Positions 24,196-36,129 of a DNA stretch of 64,000 bases are shown here, one piece after another (the stretch's first letter is position 1; every line of letters begins with the position of its first letter). The stretch is from Plasmopara viticola (Eukaryota > Oomycota > Peronosporomycetes > Peronosporales > Peronosporaceae): positions 124,001 through 188,000 of the forward strand of contig MBPM02000065.1 of the NCBI GenBank assembly GCA_001695595.3, written 5' to 3'. Below the pieces are notes generated by a model. The model had not been told where the DNA came from. It was given only the letters and a program-made list of their open reading frames with translations, and ran no database searches. A program made the position numbers and the translations under genes.

Positions 24196-24591
24196 TTATC
24201 TTTATCATTGTATTGTATTACGTTATCGCGTTGCCAAGTTATGCACGTGCTAGGCTCTATGGCTAGTTCACGGCATTGAGTGGTGTCCGCATACGTCGAG
24301 TCTCGTTCGGCGGGCAGTGCAGCCAGCACCGAGGTCGTGAGGGTCTTCCATTATTTTGTTTATCTCTGACTTGATAAGAGCCCAGGTGGCGCCCTGGTGC
24401 TGGAGACCGTCGCGTCGAGGGTGAGACTCGTTAGAGACCTGCAGATGCCCGAGAGCACCTGCCCGAAGCGCGCGAGCATTTAGCCCCCGCGCTCGGAAGG
24501 AGGGCGTCACCCCAACCTTTTCCGAAGCGCGCGAGCATTTAGCCCCCGCGCTTGGAAGGAGGGCGTCACCCCAACCTTTTATCTTTATCAT
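24196..24591 (-). mobile_element. short LINE-derived retroelement, copy D, with duplicated head
   Basis: The element (about 24209-24578) is flanked by the 13-bp duplication ttatctttatcat (24196-24208 and 24579-24591). Its 5' head of roughly 60 bp (GGTTGGGGTGACGCCC to TCGCGCGCTTCGG) is present twice in tandem, which the other copies lack. The extra head may come from a template jump during reverse transcription or from later unequal exchange. Confidence 0.85.
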
Positions 24592-24732
24592 GTCCTTGTT
24601 AATTAATTTTGTGCATGATTGTGCTGCAATCAACAAATTGTTGCTGCATGCTATTTAGACTGAAAGACAGTTACCAGAGATGACGTGTAAAATGATCTAC
24701 GAGCTACCAAAAAGGTATATTTATGAAGATAA

Positions 24733-25890
24733 GCTTGGAAAAGGTTGGAGTGACGCCCTCCTTCCAAGCGCGGGGGCTAAATGCTCGCGCGCTTCGGGCA
24801 GGTGCTCTCGGGCACCTGCAGGTCTTTAACGAGTCTCACCCTCGACGCGACGGTCTCCAGCACCAGGCCAAACCCCCTTCCACGCCCTTAACCGCGCCAA
24901 CCGCATCCGGGTTGGCTCCTTTAATGTAAATTCTCTAGGTTCGAAGCGCAAGAAGCACGAAACACTCCCCGAAGATCTCTGGCTACCGCGTCGATATCCT
25001 TGGCCTCCGAGAAACCAAGATCTACGATAGAGGTGAGCACCGCATTGATGACTTCCTTCTAACCCTGAAAAAAAAAAAAAAACGAAGCCAAGACCGAAGT
25101 CACCGAAATCCGCCGCCACTGCAACCCGTCGGGCGCCACTCGACACGCTCGATCCCGAGAAGAAACCTGGCGCCACACTCAGAAGCTCGGAACACTCCTC
25201 GGCGATATTGAAGATCTATCCCGACGCAAGTCCCTGGCCACCCTCGCGCTCCACCGCCTCTGGTCCGTCTGGCTCCGCCCTACGCTCATCTCACCCAAGT
25301 CCCGCATTCGACTGTACAACACCTACGTTCTACCGATTCTGCTGTACAACTGCGCCACCTGGACTCTTACCAAGTCAGAGCTCCACGGCCTCGAGAGTTT
25401 CCATCGCCGCCAGCTTCGCTACGCTCTTGGCTATCGCTACCCCCGACACATTTCGAATGCAAGACTCTACGACCTCTGTGATGAGCGGCCGCTGAGACTA
25501 CGGCTGACACAAGCTCACTGGCGCTTGTTTGGCCATGTACTTCGCCGCAATCCCGACATTCCAGCTAACCTCCAGATGCGTGCCTACTTCTTCTCCACCG
25601 CAGCAAAATGGCGCGGACGTCCCCGCACCACGCTCCCCTCAACACTCGACCACAACCTTGTTTCCCGTGGCTCCGGCTCTCGACTCCGGATAGCACAAGA
25701 CCTCGAAGTGGTACGTACCCTTGCACAAGACCGAAAGAAATGGAAGAACCTCACGACCTCGGTGCTGGATGCACTGCCCGCCGAACGAGACTCGACGTAT
25801 GCGGACACCACTCTATGCCGTGGACTAGCCAGACTGAGCCTAGCACGTGCATAACTTGGCAACGCGATAACGTAATACATTACATTACAT
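24733..25890 (+). mobile_element. LINE-type non-LTR retrotransposon, internally deleted, copy E
   Basis: The longest copy, about 1.16 kb. After the shared head come remnants of an AP-type endonuclease (RVGSFNVNSLGSKRKKHE, then DILGLRETK in other frames), an A-rich stretch at 25067-25081, and the tail of a reverse transcriptase ORF: RLYNTYVLPILLYNCATWTL (about 25306-25365), RRQLRYALGYRYPRHISNAR and LFGHVLRRNPDIP, ending in a stop at 25854. The catalytic RT core is missing, so this copy is inactive. The 3' end is an ACATTACATT tail. It gives the reading frames from which the short copies derive. Confidence 0.8.
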
Positions 25891-28800
25891 TAAAGTGATG
25901 TTCTGCTCCTTTCACTTCTTGTCCCATCACAACTTAATAATAATACTGCGGCAATTAATATGACAGCAATTTAATCGCTTCCGACCGTCATTCATAAGTT
26001 TTGGCTGCCACCAATAGTTCCCTACACAAGCATTATTCCCAACTTTAGTAGTCGCTCATTTGATTTTCCATTTCGACCACCTCTTCTTGACAAGCCACAG
26101 CGCACCCGATCAAGGCAGAAATCCGTAATCATCTGAAATATCTCCGTATGCAAACCGGTAAAGATATCAGATGGGTGTCTATCGTCCACCATTAACGTAG
26201 GCTCTTTAGCCGATAACCAGGCTTAACCACAAGAGCTTGTTGCATTGAATAAAAGAAAAATGGGTTTTATCCATAGAATTTGACCAAGTCAGTTAGCTCA
26301 TAACAATGACCGAACAGACAAAAAAGAGTGGTCAAGTTCGTCCGGGTCACATTACGATGACCAGGCCAACAACTTTGGTGCAATTGCACTAATGTCGGCC
26401 TTTGTAGCGAACTATATCAGTGTGCTATACGCCGCGCATGCAAAGGCCGCATCAGTAGCAAAGTCTGACCTCGCAGAGGCTTTACCTCAACGAGAATTAT
26501 AAAGGTCATCTACCAGAACGCCTCTAGACCCTGAAAGAGACTCTCACGCGACAAAGAGCGCGTGTCTTCCTCCCGCTAGTCCTCAAAAGCTTTTGCTTTA
26601 GGAGCATCCGTCTGGATCTTTAATTGCTAGGATTGTCCAAAAATTTAGGCTTTGACAGCTGTCGAAAGATTCACAGAGTCTGGGAGTACACTTTATTGGG
26701 TGTTGGACTGAGCATCAGGCTCTTTCGTCAAGTAAATGGCCCCACGCAAACGGCCAATAATTTAAGGGGATACGCCCGGCCAACGACGCCCTGGTTAACG
26801 AAGTCAGCGATATTGATGACTAAGAAAAGAGAGCGAAGTCAAAGACGACAGTCCTGGGTACATCGCTTGGATGGGTCCGAGTCCAAATTACCAATGCAGT
26901 GGGTGAGGGGCTATGTGACTCGCTCACTGTGGGGTACCGACGCAAATCTCCGTCTAGTGAGAGGTCTACATACTCCTTAAATAACTCGTCCGACGAGGAC
27001 ATGATGCCGAGCAGTAAGCTTACCTACTTCGCGCACCGCGAGGGCTCTCTGAAGGCCATTCGTAGTATCTACAACTGTCACTTGGCTTTATAAAAGCCTT
27101 TGTTTCAGCGCGACCAACAGCGGCTATGTACGAGCTTGCAGCTTTGCATAAAAAATTCTCTAAATTGTACACTTGGCGTTGTATAAAGCCTGGAGACAAG
27201 GGAAGGTGTAAGTACACCCTTGCAAAATCCCAGCACTGTCACCACTAGCGACTAAATGTTTTTTAAGGATGTTACAACCCGAAACCAACATGTCTGTGAG
27301 CCAAAAGTAAACCTACGCTACGAGTGCGAATTTGAAGTCACTTGTTTTATACCCCAACGAGCGGTCAAAAGACTGCAATTGAAATTCGAAGCGTCCGTTG
27401 CTTCGGATGTAGGCCGTAACGATCTTTGAATGTCGTATTGGAGCTGGTCGAACGGAGCTCACGAGATCTGTCGAGAAAAGCTGCTTTCCTCTCTTATACC
27501 CTGCTTCCCAAAGCACCACTTTGGTGGCCTTAGCAATTATGGGTCACCGGAGTCGGCCGCTTTCGCCTTGAGATTGCACCTTTTTATGATTTGTAAGGAG
27601 TAGCAGCTCCTGAGCAACTCAATGTACGAGCTCGAGCTTGATCTTGAGTGGGCCCTGGTAGTCCGGATGCAAATTTTACGGGTAGTGCTTGAATCTTTGG
27701 AGAGAAGAAAAACTCCTTTGCTCATGTGACCAACGACCTTTGCAGTCAGACTTACCGCCGTACGTCTAGCTTGAGGTCTTCGAACTTCAATGAAGGTCAC
27801 TTTTTCCGTTATGAGCTTCTGATTCATGTAACCATGTTAGACACGGTCCCTCAGCTTTATGGCCAACACTGTAGAAGCTCTGAAGTCACATTATGACCAC
27901 GCAAACTGGCTTTACTAGTTAAGTTAGCGTGAAAACAGATCTCACATGAAGACCGGATACCTGAGAAGAAAAAATCTACACGTAAATATTGGGTGCGTCG
28001 ACACCGTCTTACCTTTGGTTTAAGCGAATACAACTTTATTTTTGTGTAAATCATTCCTTTTGTCGATCTTGAGCGATTCAAATTGCATCCTTTGCGCTGC
28101 TTACAAATTTTTACAAAGCCAATAACTATATCCACGAAAAAGCTGTCGTCACATCGCAAACGTGGGGAACGAAACTTTTCTGAGCCTCTTTCACTTTTTC
28201 CAGGGGCATTAGTGCTTCGAAGTGCTAGGCTAGTGGGGACTGTAACATACTGATTCAAGAGGGTAAAAAAGCCCTTGGATGCATGAGCTGCATTGTTGAG
28301 GGCCAACTACACCATAGACGTTTTGTCGGCTCACGATTGCGAAACTATAAAAAAATGATGCGCAGTGTTTCCATGTACGCCTTTGATATCCCTTCTATCT
28401 GCTGCAGACATCAGCAAGCGACTTTCTGATAAGTATAACAGCGGTTATCAAACTGCAGCGGTAAGCTGCGAGTCTCAATCCAACACCCTCGGCTCGTCAT
28501 CGCGGATATATCTCGCCTGTCTGTGGCTTACCGGATGTCAATAACATCGCGGGTATAAGTATCTCGGCACCTGGTCCAGCCAGTCCATTTAGTAAACAAA
28601 CAGCGAGGGGTTCTATACAAAACTCAGAAATGACGGGAAGAAGCCGTCATGTGAGCCACAAGCTCGACCTTCTAGTATGTATCATAGGTCCTCGCATACG
28701 TGTACATGTGGTGCCTCAAAAATCTAAGAAGCAAATTCTTTCGGCCCAAATGACCACAAACGACATCGCATCATGTGCCTGTAAGCTTCCAGGTTCTTGT

Positions 28801-29850
28801 CGCTTTGAATAATCAGCTAGGTCGGATCGGTCGAATCCTTCCTATCGTGAAGAAGACCGCCTTCCCACTCTAAGAGATGCAGCTGCTGAAGCTGTCCAGC
28901 GGCTCGACTTTTGAAATCTTGCCTGCGATTACAAATTAAATTTGCGATTCTAGACCGACGCTCGGTTTATATGCCTGACAAATCCATTAAATATTGCTGC
29001 AGCGAAATAATCATCATCATTTTTCAGAAAGAGACCTCGGCAACATTCCAGGCTTGTATTCAATTTTACAAAGAAAAATCTCAGTATAGAAACCGGTATA
29101 ACTATTAATAGGGTGCTGTCGTGCACCAGACACCATTCTTCTTAGAGCTTGAACTCGGGTTTTATAGTGATCCATTACATAAAGTATGGCAAAGGCGAGG
29201 AAATATTCATGGAATATCGCAGCAGGTAACTTTGCTTTTTAAATGTGAATGGTGTGTTGGCGTCAATTGCCTCAAGAAATCAAGTCCGCCAGTAAAATGT
29301 CGCGGTCCCCTTCACAGACAAAACATATATATATATATATATATATAGTGTCCCGCGCTTTACGAGTGCAGTGCAATTATCTGAGTGGAAGATACTACAA
29401 GCGGAATGTCGGTTATACACGATGTATCAAAGCAGCAGCAAAATAGCGTGGTCTGCGCTTAGAAGGTTTTCGGCTGAATCATATGAACATGGAGCGCTTA
29501 AATATATGTGGTGACTTCAGCCTCGTGATAACCTGAAGTACGTGCAAGGCGAATGGGCTAACTCCGCTGCCCCGTCGTGGAGTAGTGAGAAGCTCTTGCA
29601 GTGCCGATTTTGCCATTTCCATTTCGGCTTTTCAAAGTTTTAAGCTTAGAAAATGTGGCCCGACAAGCACATTTATATACTGAGTTTAACAAAAAAATAC
29701 TAAATCAAATGTGGGCTTAGCTTAAACTGACACAAAGAATTATGAAAAAACGTATTGCTTTTGCAAACGTTAATAGTGGTCGTTTACCGGGCTGTCAAAA
29801 CTTATGATTGATTCGTGTTATCTTCAGAAAAGTATAATTCCCTACAAAAT
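25891..29850. other. gene-poor stretch with decayed coding fragments
   Basis: No intact gene could be supported. A run of frames at 26620-27220 (+) includes NNLRGYARP, a following acidic stretch and KRERSQRRQ, which loosely resembles an RXLR-EER effector leader that has broken up. Minus-strand frames at 27313-28306 are unrecognised. A (TA)n microsatellite occupies about 29327-29347. Confidence 0.4.
29327..29347. repeat. (TA)n microsatellite
   Basis: A simple run of about ten TA units. No gene feature is attached to it. Confidence 0.95.
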
Positions 29851-31861
29851 TCATCCGTATACGCGTGCGGGAATTTGGCTGCTAAAACTAGCCCTCTGCT
29901 CGATTGCATTTGCCACCTGCAGCACTCGCTCTTCGGTCTTGCGAGCGCCCATGAGCTGCAGCCCGAGAGGATAATTACCATCCTTCGTCAATGCAGCTGG
30001 AATTGATACGGAAGGCAAACCAGCCATGTTTGCTGGCACGGTCATAACGTCGTTAAGGTACATGTTAACCGGGTCTTCCTTCGTCTGCTCGTTTTTGACA
30101 AGGAACGGACCCGAAGGCGTTGTTGGGGTCAGTAAAACATCGATACATTGTTTTTCAAAAGCTTGCTGAAAATCATGTCGAATTCGTTGGCGCAAAACCA
30201 CGCCTCGCTCGTAGTAGTCGCTCATGGCACCTGCGGATAACACGAAGGTGCCGGACAGGATACGCCGCTACAGCACGGGTACAATTGATTTTAAAAAAAC
30301 AATTGCAATGCAAATTGCTAATTTGGCATCATTTACCTGCGCTTCTTCACCAAAACCCTCTGATCGTGTTCTACAGTACAACTCACGGAGGGCGTCAGAC
30401 TGGTCCTCATGGCTATTAAGCGCAATCTCCTTGGCTCTTATGAAGGCATCCGAATGTTAAGTAAATTCTAGATATAAAGAATAAGTCTATTGACACAGCT
30501 TACCTATAGCCATATCGCACACCGTCATAACGAGATAGATTGGAAGATGCCTCGGCGCATGCCAAAATGTAGTACGCAGGGATGCATAGCTTTGTCGTTG
30601 GCAGCGACACACTAACGACCTGAGCTCCCGCATCACGGAGCCAGGCCACACCATTATCCCAAACGTCTAAGATTTCATTGGGCAGCTCTTTCACAAAGTA
30701 CTCCACAGGAACACCCACCCGAACACCGGTCAGGTCAACCGTTTCATATCGCTGTGATGCTTCCACCGTATTCAAGCACTAAAGTGCACATTATAAGACC
30801 GCTGCCATCAATTCCAATATTTAAATCATACCCAATTATCAGCTAGTACGTCGGTCATACAGGTCGAGTCCATATGATCAGGACCCGCTACAGCTTTCAC
30901 AACGACGGCAGCATCACTACAACACGCCAAAGACTAAGTGAGTGTATCTTTCTACGATTTTCAAACTTTTACACTCACCCGACAGATCGAGCAAAAACAC
31001 CCGGCGTATCTAGTGAGCTCGCGTACGATATCATACCATGACGCGACACACGACCATACGACGGCTTGAATCCGACAACACCACAATATGCAGCAGGCTT
31101 TCACCAACAAGCCGCGATCAGTACTTGTAAAATAGTTGTATAAGTGCTACCACTCAAAGTGTAGCTCACCTGGCGTACTGAACCTCCAGTATCCGATCCT
31201 AGCGCAGCAAAGCAGCATCCCGATGCCACCGCAGCCGCACTACCACCCGAGCTTCCACCAGCTACAACTGCCTTATTCCCAACACCTATAGACCATGGGT
31301 TGATGGTGGCCCCATACGTAGAATAGAGCGTGCCGGAACCCATGGCGAACTCGTCCATGTTGAGCTTGCCGAGTGGCACGGCGCCTTGGTCCAAAAGCCT
31401 TTGGGTAGCTGTCGACTCATACGGAGCCACGAAATTCTCTAATATTTTGGAGGCGGCTGTCGTGGGTACGTCCTTCATGCAGAAGAGATCTTTGACTCCA
31501 ATGGGAATGCCGTCCAACAATCCTAGTGCCTGGCCGGATGCGCGCCGCTCATCCGATGCCTCGGCCAACTCCAGCGCACGATCAAAGTCCGTAAAGACAA
31601 ACATATTAAAAGTCCGCGTTTTCTCCACTTGATCAATGCAGATCTGCGTTAATTGTACGGCTGAAATGTCACCTGTGGCGAGCGCCTTTGCGGCAGATAT
31701 TAGCGTCTCCTTGCACCATTTGCTGACGCTGCGGGATGATGGTCCACGCCACGCACAAGTTATACTTTTTTAAAAAACTGTGAGATCACACTAATGAATT
31801 ACGTGATCCAAATGGCAACATTTACTGGCACGCACCGCCGCGAGATCCCCATGAGCATCAT
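29851..31861 (-). CDS. glutamyl-tRNA(Gln) amidotransferase subunit A, organellar (seven exons)
   Basis: Amidase subunit of the GatCAB complex, which converts Glu-tRNA(Gln) to Gln-tRNA(Gln) in mitochondria. Model: 31861-31836, 31728-31170, 31097-30979, 30916-30832, 30778-30504, 30436-30337 and 30267-29851, giving 526 residues. The introns are 53-107 nt. The amidase signature is clear: the catalytic Lys in [11 protein letters not shown], and the two Ser in [14 protein letters not shown] and [10 protein letters not shown]. Splicing yields the family motifs [30 protein letters not shown] and [20 protein letters not shown]. The first exon (26 nt, MMLMGISRR) is the least certain; its splice restores phase. 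The gene is divergent from TAD1, 125 bp away. Confidence 0.88.
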
Positions 31862-31986
31862 TCTTGTCTTATCGCATACGAACGTACAAGTATGGGTATA
31901 ACTAGTGTTTTTTTTGGTGCTGTCAAAAAATACTGGGCGTAAAAAGGCGTGTGTGGACCACAATCTATAGTTTGGTCAACGACGAT
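31862..31986. promoter_or_regulatory. bidirectional promoter between GatA and TAD1
   Basis: 125 bp lie between the divergent start codons of two tRNA-related genes. No element is identified with confidence; a T-rich tract sits at about 31908-31916. The call rests on layout. Confidence 0.45.
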
Positions 31987-33432
31987 ATGGTGTCACCAGC
32001 CATGGCATCGGGCGTGGCGCATGCCGCGCTAGAGTGGTTTGAGAGTAGTCTACACTGCCAAAAGAAAATTCCTGCATCGCATTGGACGGTTTTGTCAGTC
32101 ATCGTCGTATGTACAACTTCAATTTCTTCATCCCTCGCCTCCCAATGTAGTTATAAATTTCGAGTGCTGGCAGCGGCTACAGGTAACAAATGCCTCGGTC
32201 GACGCGACTTAAACGCTGATGGTCTAGTGGTGAATGATTGCCACGCTGAGGTGCTGGCAAGGCGCGCATTTATCCGGTACTTGTATGCCGAGACGCTCTT
32301 TTGGCAGGATAAAGGACCGAAGTCAAGCCAGAACTCGATCTTTGAGCGGCACTCAACGTCTCACCGATTGGTGCTCAAGCCACAAAATTCTATCCATCTA
32401 TTTATCACTGAAGCACCTTGTGGAGATGCTGCTATCTATGAATTACGCAAAGAAGTCGTCGATGAGTTGGTACAGCATCGAGAAGCCAGAGAGATAGGAC
32501 AGTCTGATGAGAGAGAGCGTACGGAATTACGTCTGACGGGTGCTAAGGTGCACAACAAGAAATTAAAATGGGATGATTTACCGAAATATCGAGACACGCC
32601 ATTGGAAAAGAAATTTTCGCAAGTAGTTGGCATTGCGCGTGTCAAGTCTGGTCGATCCGATTTGCCACTGGAGAAACAGACGCTGTCCATGAGCTGTTCT
32701 GATAAAATAGCAAAATGGAATGCACTAGGTCTGCAGGGATCTTTGTTGTTGCAATGGTTTGAGCCAATTTTTTTAAGCTCAGTTGTTGTAATTGAAGATG
32801 ATCAGGCAGTGTCAGTCGAAAAGCAGGAACAGGCACTTTATCGAGCTGTGTGTACACGATTAGTCGACCGCAAAGCACTAATAGAAGGGGCATTGCTATC
32901 GTGCGAGACGTTAGTTGTTTCCGGTCTTCCCCAATTTGGTCGTCGACGAACACCCGATCGAGCACCGTCCAGCCTGGCAATAAATTGGACCACTAGGGAA
33001 ACTTATTGGACCCGAATAGGAAAGAATGATTTCTCTACTAAGAGGTGGAACTTGGCTCCTCAATCAATGGAAGCAAACAACTTCACAACCAAATTCTTTA
33101 ATGAATTTGAATATGAGTTCCTCATGGCAGCTAACGGATTCAAGCAAGGCGCTAACAAGGCAATCAAAATGCATCGAGTTGCAATGGAGAAGGTGGCGTC
33201 ACGTTTAGCGAAAAAGAACATGCTACGGGCATTTCATTACCTTCTCGGACAGCTATCAGACTGCTTTGTTCACCTCGATTACCTCCAACTCAAGCGATTG
33301 GATGAATTAATAGCATTGCCCGATGCATCTTCGACAGCTCTCACTGGCTGCAAAAAGCGGAGAAAACAATTTTTTATAGCTTTTAGCGATTGGATTGGAA
33401 TTCCTGCTACGTTTAAGCAATTTAAAGTTTAA
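31987..33432 (+). CDS. tRNA-specific adenosine deaminase 1 (ADAT1/TAD1)
   Basis: Editase-family enzyme that deaminates adenosine 37, next to the anticodon of tRNA-Ala, to inosine. The ATG at 31987 gives 481 residues; an upstream GTG frame has no ATG. The zinc-deaminase core is visible: NDCHAEVLARRAFIRYL (His-Ala-Glu at about 86-88), then EAPCGDAAIY, and the second Cys in SMSCSDKIAKWNALGLQG. The C-terminal half carries WTTRETYWTR and NFTTKFFNEFEYEF, typical of the A-deaminase domain. No dsRNA-binding domain is present, so it is TAD1-like rather than ADAR. Intronless and intact. Confidence 0.9.
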   Translation: MVSPAMASGVAHAALEWFESSLHCQKKIPASHWTVLSVIVVCTTSISSSLASQCSYKFRVLAAATGNKCLGRRDLNADGLVVNDCHAEVLARRAFIRYLYAETLFWQDKGPKSSQNSIFERHSTSHRLVLKPQNSIHLFITEAPCGDAAIYELRKEVVDELVQHREAREIGQSDERERTELRLTGAKVHNKKLKWDDLPKYRDTPLEKKFSQVVGIARVKSGRSDLPLEKQTLSMSCSDKIAKWNALGLQGSLLLQWFEPIFLSSVVVIEDDQAVSVEKQEQALYRAVCTRLVDRKALIEGALLSCETLVVSGLPQFGRRRTPDRAPSSLAINWTTRETYWTRIGKNDFSTKRWNLAPQSMEANNFTTKFFNEFEYEFLMAANGFKQGANKAIKMHRVAMEKVASRLAKKNMLRAFHYLLGQLSDCFVHLDYLQLKRLDELIALPDASSTALTGCKKRRKQFFIAFSDWIGIPATFKQFKV

Positions 33433-34511
33433 AATTGCCCGTGAACTTCAGCTGCTTTTTAGTGTTGCCCTGTATGCATTTCAGTGTTCGTTTGGCTTTT
33501 CTGCGGTCATTAAAAATAGTCTCTCATAGATTATGGATCCACGTTTCCAATTGAAGTTGCATTACTATACACCATAGCAAATGATGTCACACACTCATAT
33601 ATTCAAAAGACACCGCAAATAATCCTATGACTACAATTCCCTAGTGATGGCGTTAACTGCGTACATACATGCGAGAATTGGACTGGTCCAAGCACAAAAA
33701 AAGCCAGTAAGAGAGGTGATAATAAGTGACCCTTGCTTTTGAAATTTAAATTGTCGCGCTGGATGAAAGACGTACACAATTACCATGTACAACCAAAAAC
33801 CATCTAGACCGTCAGCAGTAGGCCTGTCAAGGCTAAATTTGGAATAAAATATATTCAGGGAGCTAATTAATGTGAAGGGCATGTGAAGGGTATAAATTCG
33901 TAAACATTCCAGCATGTCTTTATGTAATGTACCAATTTAGCTACATCACTAACGCATTGCATTGAAGCTCTTTTGCTGGCCAGAACGCAACAGCTCTGCT
34001 GCACATCGTAGAATATTTTTACTGTCACCAAAAAAACTACCCAAGAAAAAACTTGCCATTGTCACCGTCACCAAAAACTACACTTGGCTCTGTAAGTAAA
34101 ATACATTTATCGTATAATTATTGAAGTACATATAGTCGACCCTCAATGGGGTGTAACATTTAAATAATCTATTTACGTTATGTTACGTATGACATGTTGA
34201 ACACCTACACCGGTATAGACACGGTGTGGATCATGAAGCTGAACAAACTGTAACGTGAAGCCTTTGAATTGTGTGTGGCCTCAATTTGCGGCGGATTTTC
34301 GGCCTGTTTTAAGCTACTGCACAAGTTTGTGGATGTCACGAGAAGAGCTTTCTTGTCTGTCATACATCATAAGCAAAAACACAGGCATGCCGTGAAATTT
34401 CAGCAATCTCGGGTTGCAGAATTGATGAGGCATTTACTGATAGGTGAAATGCTTTGTATATGAGTATATTAGGCAGGGTCTTCAAAAGCATCTATCGCCA
34501 CACCTGTCGAT
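33433..34511. other. intergenic stretch between convergent genes
   Basis: TAD1 (+) and QSOX (-) end facing this 1.1-kb stretch. Only short unrecognised frames are present (33631-33915 minus, 34269-34463 plus). Nothing else could be supported. Confidence 0.5.
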
Positions 34512-35963
34512 TTATGCAATATGAGTTCGACTTTTCAATGCTTTCAGTCGTACCAAACGATACTTTTGCTGCAAAATTACCACGATGAAGCTTGCGATCA
34601 GCAAAGCGACTGCAGGGATCGACTTATTATTCCACGACGAAGAAGGGATAGAAAGTTGATCAACTTTTAATGTGTCGTCATACTTATAGACACTTCTGAC
34701 GTATGCAACAATGTCATCCATATTCAGCTGCGTGGAGTCCAAAGACTGCGGCTGATCCATGGCAAAGTAACAGTTGGGGCAAGACACAGTTGTAGGCCAC
34801 CTAGGTTTGCCAAGATTTCTATTGACATTGTTGTGCATCAGCCACATCCAGAATATCACAGCGTGAGAGCCATCTTCATCCGCAAGCGCCAATTTTTTAG
34901 CGATGCTATCTGGGTTTGCTTTAAGAAAATGGTGTCTGCACTCTTCGCAGCCGAAAAAGTGCTTGACAACAAGAAGAATAGCATTCATGACCTTGCTCGG
35001 CTGTAATCGATCAGCATTGACCGTCAAGCTGTGAAACAGCGTCCAAAGCCCGCACGTATGTGTTGCGCATAAGCTCAGGTCGTCCTTGCTCGCAAATAAC
35101 TTCGTGGGATAACTCATCGCATTGGCCACACCTTTCCACTTTTCCAGCATAGTGTTCCAGTCCATTTGCCTCCATGTGTTCTGCTGCTTGATCATATCCA
35201 CAAGCAGCGCTAACGCGGCTTGATTCTCCTTCAATGGAAAAGCGTTCGATAGTGTCTGCACCCACGTTAGTGCAGCCTCGTATCGCTCTCCAGCCAACTC
35301 CGTCGTGCCCATATAGAACCCGTCCTCAAAAGTTAGCAATGCCGTAGCTCCTGCGTCTCTCAGCCTCTTCAGATGAGTATCCATAGAATTCTCATCGTAT
35401 AATGGCTCAACAGGGTCTCCAAAATTATATGTTTTCTTCAGACCGCTACGCATAGAATTTTTCGGATATACCTGGTCTACATTGATCAGTGGCCCCATAC
35501 CGTTTTCCTTAAGCGTCTCCTCGATCCAACTGGCAATATGTCGGGCGTACACGTTGTTATCATGAGGCATGTCGATGGACTCCTTACTATTAGGTGGCAC
35601 ATGGTACATCTTAACACCAGGATACAAGAGTACGCCCTCGCGGTCGCAGATCTCGTTTTGTCTCGTACAGTCTATGGCACCTAGTTGTATTGAATCAACC
35701 TTGCCGTAGACTTTAGCCACCTCCTCCCATTGAGGGCCAAATCGAAGACAATGGGGACAGAATGGGGAATAAAAGTCCAAGAGCCAAACGATATGCGTGT
35801 CGTTCAGCATGGCTTCGTAACTGCTAATGTTTAGTGTACGCACGAACTTTGAGTCGGAAAACAGCGGTGCACGCTTAGAATGCGCCGGATCGAGTGCATG
35901 GGTTAAGTCCAACAATTTCAAGGCGACCGCCGCAAACACAGCGGACATCATCAGAGCTTGCAT
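34512..35963 (-). CDS. QSOX-type sulfhydryl oxidase, membrane-anchored
   Basis: Flavin-dependent oxidase that makes disulfides in secretory proteins and reduces O2 to H2O2. The 483-residue protein has an N-terminal signal (MSAVFAAVALKLLDL) and a thioredoxin domain with CPHC at 69-72 inside LLDFYSPFCPHCLRFGPQWE. The Erv/ALR domain has GLWTLFHSL at about 305-313 and the redox CEEC at 339-342 in HFFGCEECRHHFLKANPDS. WLMHNNVNRNLGKPRWP is the conserved His-Asn-x-x-Asn FAD-contact block, followed by CPNC at 395-398. A single membrane segment (about 449-464) precedes a short basic tail. Only one thioredoxin domain is present, as in plant and protist QSOX. Intronless and intact. Confidence 0.92.
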   Translation of the reverse strand: MQALMMSAVFAAVALKLLDLTHALDPAHSKRAPLFSDSKFVRTLNISSYEAMLNDTHIVWLLDFYSPFCPHCLRFGPQWEEVAKVYGKVDSIQLGAIDCTRQNEICDREGVLLYPGVKMYHVPPNSKESIDMPHDNNVYARHIASWIEETLKENGMGPLINVDQVYPKNSMRSGLKKTYNFGDPVEPLYDENSMDTHLKRLRDAGATALLTFEDGFYMGTTELAGERYEAALTWVQTLSNAFPLKENQAALALLVDMIKQQNTWRQMDWNTMLEKWKGVANAMSYPTKLFASKDDLSLCATHTCGLWTLFHSLTVNADRLQPSKVMNAILLVVKHFFGCEECRHHFLKANPDSIAKKLALADEDGSHAVIFWMWLMHNNVNRNLGKPRWPTTVSCPNCYFAMDQPQSLDSTQLNMDDIVAYVRSVYKYDDTLKVDQLSIPSSSWNNKSIPAVALLIASFIVVILQQKYRLVRLKALKSRTHIA

Positions 35964-36129
35964 CGTAATGACTTATGAGCATTTTTTCCTAGGACCCATC
36001 ATGCATCAGGACCATTTCATGCTTTTTGACAGGATGTCACAAGTCTTTGAAAGCATGGAAGTGCAGTAGTTTGTGGATGAGACTTTTTAATAAGGCGAGT
36101 ACGAGTGGAGACACGGTGGCTGTTCGTGC

